From Verrucomicrobiota bacterium (GTDB lineage Bacteria > Verrucomicrobiota > Verrucomicrobiia > Limisphaerales > UBA11320), in contig VHDG01000072.1 of NCBI GenBank assembly GCA_016871475.1, positions 1-10,419 of the forward strand: a DNA stretch of 10,419 nucleotides, given 5' to 3'. This document shows, piece after piece, positions 5,200 through 10,419 of the stretch. Every line of letters begins with the position of its first letter. The first letter of the stretch is position 1. Made by a program: the position numbers and the translations under genes. The notes under the pieces are model-generated. The model saw nothing but the letters and a program-made list of their open reading frames with translations. It ran no database searches and had not been told where the DNA came from.

Positions 5200-8100
5200 T
5201 TAATTGGCTGCTTCCAGGCTCAGGGCCTGCTCGGGTTCCAGGCGATAAAAGATGGCCCCGGAATTCTGATTCAATTCCGGATCCACATAGTGAACGGAAC
5301 CTTCGTTCGCTTCCGCCGGCCCCCGGTCCGACCAGTTTTTCAAATCGCTGGAGGATAGGATCCGATACCGGGTGCCGTCTCTCGCGGGAAGACAGATATG
5401 GAACCGACCATCCGGCAGTCGGAGGCAGGGAGGCCTGGAGCGGTCGTTATCCAGAATCACTGGCACCGCCTTGCTGGGACGTCCGAGCTCATAGGAAGGC
5501 CAGCCCAGGGGTCTGATCGCGTTCTGCGGCGGCAGTAACTCCAGGAGCACTGTCTCGATGGGTTCCACCTCCGAATCACCCAGAGCCTTCACCACCAGAC
5601 GTGCTGAGCTCTGGCCGGGAGCCAGTTCGATCTTCTCCGGAAGCGCCTCGTAGTCCTTCCCCGGGATCGCAGTGCCCCCTGACTTGAGGAACACCGTCAG
5701 AGATGCGGTCACCGGACCTGTCCGGCTGACCACAAAGGTGGCCGTCGGAGTCGTCCACTCACTGGAGCCTTCGGTGGCGGTCGCATCCGCCGCAAAGAGC
5801 GTGACGGTCGGTCGCACTGATTCATTCGGATCATTGTCGCGGATGACTCCCTTGGCTGCTCCCGGTTCTCCCACGATGTAGCAGGTGGGCGGGGGGTTGG
5901 CGATCGCGATGCAGGACACCGGATCAATGATGACAGCTACGGTCTCTTCTCCCTCGACCAGATCATCATCGATGGGTGTGAGCATCAGACGGGTCGCTTC
6001 CGAGCCGGCCGGGAACTCGATGACCCTGGAGGAGACTTCGAAATCCCGCCCTGGAGTCGCCGAGCCTTCGAAGTGATAACGGACCGTGATCGGCACGCTG
6101 AGGTCACCTTTTCGCCTAAACACGAACACGAGTGGATCCAGGATAGTGGGGCGGCCCATCCCGGGAGGCACAGGATCCGGCTCGGCACCTGATGCGTCCA
6201 CGGCTTCCACCATGACCACGGTCCGTTCCGTGGTCTCCGTTACCTTGATGACCACAGCGGGCTCTGTGCGTGTCGATGCGCCTCCGTCGTCGTGCGCGAT
6301 TGCGAACAGCTCGTGCAACCCGACCGGCGCACCTTTCCACCCGAAGGTGTGGGTGATCAACGCGCCCGGTTCAGGGGGGCGGATGAAATCGATCCGCGAG
6401 TCTCCGATTTTTGTCCGGCCCGAGAAGAACTCAACCCATGGGACGTACCCGTCGGAATCTGCTGTTTGAGCCGTGAGCGTGATTGCTTGTCCGGCTGGGA
6501 AACTGGATCCCGATTCCGGTTTCACAATCGCGATTTTCGGAGGCCGGTTTTGAGCCGGCGGAGTGTCGAGGATGACCACCTTTGCCTCGGCAGGTTGACC
6601 GACGCGATAGGCCGGGCGAATGGGCTGGCGGGGAAGGATGACTGTGGGGTCGTTGTTCACCGGCTCCGGTGCTATCAGCCACGGAACCAGGCCCAACACG
6701 ACGCTTTCCTCGGATTCAGCGAGGCGGTCAAAAAGCGGTATCACTTCGATGTCCACCGACGAGGCGCCCGGCGGAATCGTGGCCTTGTTTCCGAAGTTGT
6801 GGTAATCCACGCCCGGCAGGGCTGAACCCGCCACACGGAAGTAAACGTCCAAGGCTCGATCCGTGGATCCGGTGCGCTTGATCGTAAACCTGCCGTTGTC
6901 GGTTTCCAAATCCACGGCTGGATCATTCGTGGGCGGCTCAACCGCCTTCGCATCCACCTTTGCCACCGTCACGATCGGGATTTCATTCGAAGGTCCCTCC
7001 CCGTTGTCCAGGATCCGGACGCCTGCGGTGCTGGGCAAACCGATTGTATAGGTGGGCTCGACGATCACGGGATCAATGAGAAGTGTTCCGTCTTCTGCCG
7101 GCAGCACGACAGGATCCCCTGGGAGACCGATTCTGGGCTGAATCAGGGTTGCTGAAATCGTCTCCGTGGGCTCGAGCACCTGATCGTTGATGGGCAGGAC
7201 CTCCACGATCGCTGTCTCTGCTCCCGCTGGAATCACTGCGGGAGGAGCGATCCGCTGATAATCAATCCCGTTCTGAGCAGTGCCAGTGAGAGAGTAATAG
7301 ACCTTGAGCTCTGCTAAGGTGGGGCCGGTGCGGGAGATGTGGAACAGACCGCGATTGATGGCGATCCGCTGGTTGGGAAGGGGCGTGGGTGGTTCGGCGG
7401 CTTCAGCGTCTGCCGCGATGATGGTCACGACGGGCAAACGAGGCGTCTCAAGCACCTGGATCCGTACCGGAGCCGACTTGGTGGCCGCTCCGTCATCGTC
7501 ATAGGCCGCCACCACCAGTTCGTAAATGCCTGCGGGGACTGCTTTCCAGAGGAACGAATGTTTGAGCGGGCTTCCCGGTGCCGGAGGCTGGATGAAGACA
7601 GGTTCCGACACGGCGACTTTCTCCTGGCCTGCATACAACTCTGCTCGAGCTGCATACCCGTCCGCATCGACAGCCACCGCCGTAACCTCGATGTCTGATG
7701 AAGCGCGAAATACTTGTCCGGAGGTCGGGCTCGAAATCATCACCCGGGGTGGCAGGTTGTCCGGTATCACAGGAGCGTGGTCGAGGATCTCGGCTTTCGC
7801 GGCTGACGGCTCCGCCACCCGATAACACTCCTTGGGCTGCGGGAAAATCTCGATGCACACCGGTGGATCAACCCGGATCGAAACGGTCTCCGCGCCTTCC
7901 TTGAGAGCATCCGCCAGGGGCATGACTGCGACTCGCACCGCAGAGCTGCCTTTTGGAATAAGGATGCGGCCTGGAAGCCGGGCATAGTCCACCCCGTTTT
8001 CGGCCGTGCCGCCGAGCGTGTAAAACACGGGCAGGTCAAAGTCCGTGGGCCCCTTGCGGGTTATGACGAAGACCGCCGGGTTTGCCGTTGGGCTCGCCAC
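5200..8100 (-). CDS. Calx-beta / bacterial Ig-like repeat protein, body of a gene whose signal peptide is cut off by a TAG
   Basis: The open part codes for 966 residues, but the GTG at 8100 lies inside the first domain. The same frame continues upstream through 16 more residues to a TAG at 8151-8149 and then to a signal peptide starting at 8253. Domain order (numbered from 8100) is Calx-beta 1 (to about 107), Ig-like 1 (118-217), Calx-beta 2 (223-366), Calx-beta 3 (375-512), Ig-like 2 (519-620), Calx-beta 4 (627-756), Calx-beta 5 (764-885), and a C-terminal module (891-955) with YRILSSSDLKNWSDRG and FYRLE. Typical Calx-beta phrases are GTAENGVDYARLPGRILIPKG and EPIETVLLELL. Domains 1 and 4 each have a short Cys-bounded loop (Cys82/Cys92 and Cys730/Cys740) that could form disulfides. 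Calx-beta domains bind Ca2+ in adhesins and exchangers; here a cell-surface or secreted role is inferred. It is the first gene of a probable operon with the dehydrogenase. Confidence 0.82.
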   Translation of the reverse strand: MASPTANPAVFVITRKGPTDFDLPVFYTLGGTAENGVDYARLPGRILIPKGSSAVRVAVMPLADALKEGAETVSIRVDPPVCIEIFPQPKECYRVAEPSAAKAEILDHAPVIPDNLPPRVMISSPTSGQVFRASSDIEVTAVAVDADGYAARAELYAGQEKVAVSEPVFIQPPAPGSPLKHSFLWKAVPAGIYELVVAAYDDDGAATKSAPVRIQVLETPRLPVVTIIAADAEAAEPPTPLPNQRIAINRGLFHISRTGPTLAELKVYYSLTGTAQNGIDYQRIAPPAVIPAGAETAIVEVLPINDQVLEPTETISATLIQPRIGLPGDPVVLPAEDGTLLIDPVIVEPTYTIGLPSTAGVRILDNGEGPSNEIPIVTVAKVDAKAVEPPTNDPAVDLETDNGRFTIKRTGSTDRALDVYFRVAGSALPGVDYHNFGNKATIPPGASSVDIEVIPLFDRLAESEESVVLGLVPWLIAPEPVNNDPTVILPRQPIRPAYRVGQPAEAKVVILDTPPAQNRPPKIAIVKPESGSSFPAGQAITLTAQTADSDGYVPWVEFFSGRTKIGDSRIDFIRPPEPGALITHTFGWKGAPVGLHELFAIAHDDGGASTRTEPAVVIKVTETTERTVVMVEAVDASGAEPDPVPPGMGRPTILDPLVFVFRRKGDLSVPITVRYHFEGSATPGRDFEVSSRVIEFPAGSEATRLMLTPIDDDLVEGEETVAVIIDPVSCIAIANPPPTCYIVGEPGAAKGVIRDNDPNESVRPTVTLFAADATATEGSSEWTTPTATFVVSRTGPVTASLTVFLKSGGTAIPGKDYEALPEKIELAPGQSSARLVVKALGDSEVEPIETVLLELLPPQNAIRPLGWPSYELGRPSKAVPVILDNDRSRPPCLRLPDGRFHICLPARDGTRYRILSSSDLKNWSDRGPAEANEGSVHYVDPELNQNSGAIFYRLEPEQALSLEAAN

Positions 8101-8148
8101 GAGGGGGTTGGGCTCGGCTCCCTGTGTGTCCGGTGCGGTGACACTGAC

Positions 8149-8253
8149 CTAGGTAGCCTGGATATCTTGAGCTTTGATGAGCGGTGTCTGGAAGGGAAGG
8201 GAGGCAAAGCCCAGAAGACAAAGCCTTTGTGAGAGGAGGCTTCTAAGTTTCAT
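8149..8253 (-). pseudogene. Signal-peptide leader of the Calx-beta gene, ended by an in-frame TAG
   Basis: ATG at 8253 begins a 34-codon reading frame, preceded by GGAAAG six bases upstream. The product is a good Sec signal peptide: KLR, then LLSQRLCLLGFASLPFQTPLI, then a likely cut at IKA|QDIQ. The TAG at 8151-8149 follows DIQAT, and the next codons in the same frame read VSVTAPDTQGAEPNP. That is the first strand of a Calx-beta domain, as shown by comparison with the starts of the other four (for example VVTIIAADAEAAEP and VVMVEAVDASGAEP). Leader and body are therefore one gene of 8253-5200 with a single nonsense codon exactly at the leader/domain junction. If the stop is real, translation yields only the leader and the gene is a fresh pseudogene. 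Stop-codon readthrough or a base-call error are the alternatives. Confidence 0.65.
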
Positions 8254-8431
8254 ATTTCGCTTTCCACAGGCTGAAGCATCACCGTTTCGCCTCAGGGAAA
8301 AGCAGACGGTCGTTCCTGCCTCAGTTTTATTGAGTCTACACGCGTTACCTAACACAGGCCTTCATGGGGATCAAGCGCCCCTTTCTTGCTGGCTGCAAGG
8401 GCCATGGAGTGGCAGATTCACCCCTGCCGAC
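8254..8431. promoter_or_regulatory. Divergent intergenic region between the Calx-beta operon and the response regulator
   Basis: These 178 bases separate the leader of the Calx-beta gene (minus strand) from the response regulator (plus strand) and must hold the promoters of both. An A/T-richer stretch, TCAGTTTTATTGAG, lies at 8321-8334. I looked for -35/-10 pairs and for a sigma-54 GG...GC pair and found none of acceptable spacing and match. No clear operator repeat was seen either. The assignment rests on gene orientation only. Confidence 0.4.
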
Positions 8432-9913
8432 ATGGACAAGCTGCTGCTAATTGATGATGAGGCCGACGTTCGCTACTCCTTCCAGAGGATTTTCGAATCC
8501 CCTTCCCTAAGGGTCTACGTTGCTTCCAGCGGCGAGGAGGGGTTGGAACAAATCAGATCGGTCAAACCCGACCTCGTGCTGATGGATATCCGCATGGCTG
8601 GCATCGGTGGGATGGCAACCTTGCGTCAGATGCGCGAGCTGGACCCCAAGCTGCCGGTCATCATGATGACCGCCTACGGAAGCACCCAGACCGTGATTGA
8701 GGCCATGAAGCTCGGGGCTTACGACTATCTCCACAAGCCTTTCGACGTTCCCCGCCTCAAGGAAGTGATCGCTGCTGCCCTGAAGGCGTCCCAGGACATG
8801 CGCCGTGTGGTGTCTTACCAGCCTCTCCTGGAGTCCGAGGACTATGATCTTGGGATCGTGGGTCGAAGCGAGGCGATGCAGAATGTGTTCAAGCTGATCG
8901 GCCAGCTGGCGGCCACAGATGCCACGGCGCTGGTCACCGGTGAAAGCGGCACGGGCAAAGAGCTGGTGGCCCGTGCGATCTACCACCACAGCCGTCGAAG
9001 CAACCAGCCCTTCCTGGCAATTAACTGTGCCGCCATACCTGAGAACCTGCTGGAGAGTGAGCTTTTCGGCCATGAGAAGGGGGCATTCACAGGAGCCACC
9101 CATCAGCGGATTGGCAAGTTTGAGCAATGTCACAACGGAACGCTGTTTCTGGACGAGATCGGCGATATGTCTTTGCCCACACAGACCAAGATTTTGAGGG
9201 TCCTGCAGTCCGGTACGTTTGAACGAGTGGGTAGCAGTCAGTCGTTCACGGTGAACGTGAGAGTGATCGCAGCAACCAACAAGCCGCTGGAAAACGCGGT
9301 GGCGCGGCGTGAATTCCGCGAGGACTTGTTCTTCCGGCTGAACGTGGTCCGCATCCATCTGCCTCCACTTCGTGAGCGGCGGCAGGATATCCCGCTCCTG
9401 GTGGACTACTTCCTGAAAAAACTCTCCCAACGCACGGGCTTGGGGGTGAGAAGCATCTCCGAGGCTGCCGTGCAGCGCCTGGAAGCCTATGCATGGCCCG
9501 GGAATGTGCGCGAGCTGGAGAACGCCTTGCAGCGTGCCATGGTCGTCTGCAAGAGCGACGTGATTCTCCCCGACGACCTCCCGCAGGAAACCGCCGCTTC
9601 CGATCCTCGCGCGCTGGAATCCAAACCACCCGAGTTGAAGACGTCCCAGCCGGGGAGTCATCCGCCAACGTCAGGCAATCCGCTTCCAACGGATCTCGAC
9701 GTGGAGACCTTGGCCAAACTCCTGTTTCAGCGCGCCCGGAACCAGAACCAACTCAAGATCCTGCCAGCCGTGGAGCGGCAGTTGATTGTACAATCGATGT
9801 TGGAAACCCAGGGCAACCAGGTGCAGGCCGCCAAGCTCCTGGGAATCACGCGCGCCACGCTCAGGAAGCGCATCGAAAAATTCGGCATCCGACGCGAAAC
9901 ATCGATTGGCTAG
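8432..9913 (+). CDS. NtrC-family sigma-54-dependent response regulator
   Basis: The protein is 493 residues with the full three-domain layout. The receiver domain (1-118) has acidic Asp8/Asp9, phospho-acceptor Asp52 (VLMDIR), Thr80 and Lys102 (HKPF). The AAA+ sigma-54 activation domain (about 140-372) has Walker A GESGTGKE (170-177), the sigma-54-contacting loop GAFTGA (217-222), Walker B GTLFLDEIGD (236-245), the arginine-finger region FREDLFFRLNV (295-305) and sensor 2 WPGNVRELENAL (355-366). A variable linker (about 383-440) is followed by a Fis-type helix-turn-helix, GNQVQAAKLLGITRATLRKR (461-480). It should activate sigma-54 promoters from upstream sites when phosphorylated. The ATG at 8432 fits the usual receiver start (MDKLLLIDDE). 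The frame is open further upstream, but that part has no protein character, and no close ribosome site is seen. No cognate histidine kinase is in the window. It is transcribed divergently from the Calx-beta operon, which makes that operon a candidate target. Confidence 0.93.
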   Translation: MDKLLLIDDEADVRYSFQRIFESPSLRVYVASSGEEGLEQIRSVKPDLVLMDIRMAGIGGMATLRQMRELDPKLPVIMMTAYGSTQTVIEAMKLGAYDYLHKPFDVPRLKEVIAAALKASQDMRRVVSYQPLLESEDYDLGIVGRSEAMQNVFKLIGQLAATDATALVTGESGTGKELVARAIYHHSRRSNQPFLAINCAAIPENLLESELFGHEKGAFTGATHQRIGKFEQCHNGTLFLDEIGDMSLPTQTKILRVLQSGTFERVGSSQSFTVNVRVIAATNKPLENAVARREFREDLFFRLNVVRIHLPPLRERRQDIPLLVDYFLKKLSQRTGLGVRSISEAAVQRLEAYAWPGNVRELENALQRAMVVCKSDVILPDDLPQETAASDPRALESKPPELKTSQPGSHPPTSGNPLPTDLDVETLAKLLFQRARNQNQLKILPAVERQLIVQSMLETQGNQVQAAKLLGITRATLRKRIEKFGIRRETSIG

Positions 9914-9923
9914 CAGGCTTGTT

Positions 9924-9961
9924 GTCCATCCTCCAGGATGCCTGGACTTCCGGACCTTTTT
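9924..9961 (+). terminator. Probable intrinsic terminator after the response regulator
   Basis: An inner stem TCCAGG/CCTGGA (9932-9937 and 9941-9946, loop ATG) sits inside an outer stem GTCC/GGAC (9924-9927 and 9952-9955). One base later comes a run of five T (9957-9961). It starts 10 bases after the stop codon of the response regulator, as expected for its terminator. The 4/5-base internal loop and short T run keep confidence moderate. Confidence 0.5.
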
Positions 9962-9979
9962 GGCTTTCTTGCAAAGGAT

Positions 9980-9995
9980 CACGCTTGGTAGCGTG
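9980..9995 (+). other. Small stem-loop upstream of the ABC ATPase gene
   Basis: CACGCT and AGCGTG form a perfect six-base stem with a TGGT loop. It lies 33 bases before the ATG at 10029. Four T at 10011-10014 are too distant for a classic terminator. It could be a leader structure of the ABC gene or a second, weak terminator element; it could also be chance. Confidence 0.3.
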
Positions 9996-10028
9996 TCGCC
10001 GTTGTTGCGCTTTTGAGCTCGCCTACAT

Positions 10029-10419
10029 ATGAAGCTTTCTGATGCCTCGCAAATGGGGACGGTTCGGGTGCCTGCTGACGAACTGGTCGTTGCCGTCCGC
10101 GGGCTCACCAAGATCTTCAATGATTTCTGGGGTCGCCCCAAAGCCCGTGCTGTCGATGGTGTGGATTTCGAAATCCGCAAGGGCGAGGTCTTCGGCCTGC
10201 TGGGTCCCAACGGCTCCGGCAAGTCCACGACCGTCAAAATGCTGCTCGGGCTTCTCCATGCCACCCGCGGACATATCGAGATCTTCGGCCACTCGCCCCG
10301 ACACGTCCAAACCAAGCAGAAAATCGGCTATCTCCCGGAGGAGTCCTACCTTTACAAGTTTCTTAACTCGCAGGAGACACTCGACTTCTTCGGCCAGCTT
10401 TTCCACCTCGACAAACGAG
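10029..10419 (+). CDS. ABC transporter ATP-binding protein, N-terminal fragment (ABC-2 exporter type)
   Basis: The frame starts at ATG 10029 and is open to the window end, giving 130 residues of an ATPase normally 250-320 long. It begins VVAVRGLTKIFNDFWGRPKA (20-39), then AVDGVDFEIRKGEVFGLLGP (41-60), followed by Walker A GPNGSGKST (59-67). GYLPEESYLYKFL (100-112) lies at the Q-loop, with Glu in the place of the usual Gln. This pattern is common in NatA/DrrA-like ATPases that work with an ABC-2 membrane permease, which would be expected just downstream. The signature motif, Walker B and H-loop are beyond the window. The substrate cannot be told. The second Met (nt 10053) is an alternative start; neither has a strong ribosome site. 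The gene is probably its own unit, because a likely terminator separates it from the response regulator. Confidence 0.9.
   Translation, partial: MKLSDASQMGTVRVPADELVVAVRGLTKIFNDFWGRPKARAVDGVDFEIRKGEVFGLLGPNGSGKSTTVKMLLGLLHATRGHIEIFGHSPRHVQTKQKIGYLPEESYLYKFLNSQETLDFFGQLFHLDKR

Noticed and set aside
8410..8428. TGGCAG...CTGCC before the response regulator, resembling a sigma-54 -24/-12 promoter
   Set aside because: The GG and GC pairs are 13 bases apart, not the required 10, and the site ends only a few bases before the start codon.
8507..9661. Antisense reading frame of 384 codons opposite the response regulator
   Set aside because: The plus strand is an unmistakable NtrC-family protein and the antisense product is His/Leu/Gln-rich without known motifs. 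It is a shadow of codon bias.

Overview
The window looks like chromosomal DNA of a Verrucomicrobiota-type bacterium, possibly of the Pedosphaera/Limisphaera group. This is an inference from protein style only. The clues are a short prepilin-like protein with a C-terminal H..GGN...DGSV motif, a GC-rich coding style, secreted proteins ending in a 'YRI..S.DL..W...FYRL' type module, and an ABC ATPase with the 'FWGRPKARAVDG' and 'IGYLPEESYLY' stretches. No mobile element, CRISPR array, tRNA or rRNA was seen.

Layout. At 2-400 (+) is the C-terminal part of an ApbE-type FAD:protein FMN transferase, cut by the window edge. At 486-1088 (+) is a pseudopilin-like protein. From 1135 to 3116 (+) lie the pieces of what reads as one long gene: an N-terminal CxC/CxxC zinc ribbon, a Pro/Ala-rich linker, a middle region, and a C-terminal PQQ-type beta-propeller. 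It is broken by an apparent one-base deletion near 1468-1473, an in-frame TAA at 1701-1703, and probably a compensating pair of one-base indels near 1740-1797. At 3229-5151 (-) is an exported glucose/sorbosone dehydrogenase-like protein. Directly upstream of it on the same strand, at 5200-8253 (-), is a large Calx-beta/Ig-like protein. Its signal peptide (8253-8152) is separated from the body by a single in-frame TAG at 8151-8149. At 8432-9913 (+), divergent from that operon, is an NtrC-family sigma-54-dependent response regulator. It is followed by a probable terminator and by the start of an ABC transporter ATPase (10029 to the window end).

How the genes fit together. The Calx-beta gene and the dehydrogenase gene are 48 bases apart on one strand and probably form one transcription unit for extracytoplasmic proteins. 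Both end in an FYRL-type module. The response regulator faces away from them across a 178-base spacer and is a candidate, unproven regulator of that unit. The pseudopilin and the zinc-ribbon/PQQ gene are also closely spaced and may be co-transcribed. The ApbE fragment and the ABC ATPase belong to neighbouring units that extend outside the window.

I did not find a clearly new defence or mobile system. The most notable signals are the two otherwise intact-looking genes interrupted by in-frame stops (one TAG, one TAA), and the architecture of the Calx-beta protein and of the zinc-ribbon/PQQ protein.
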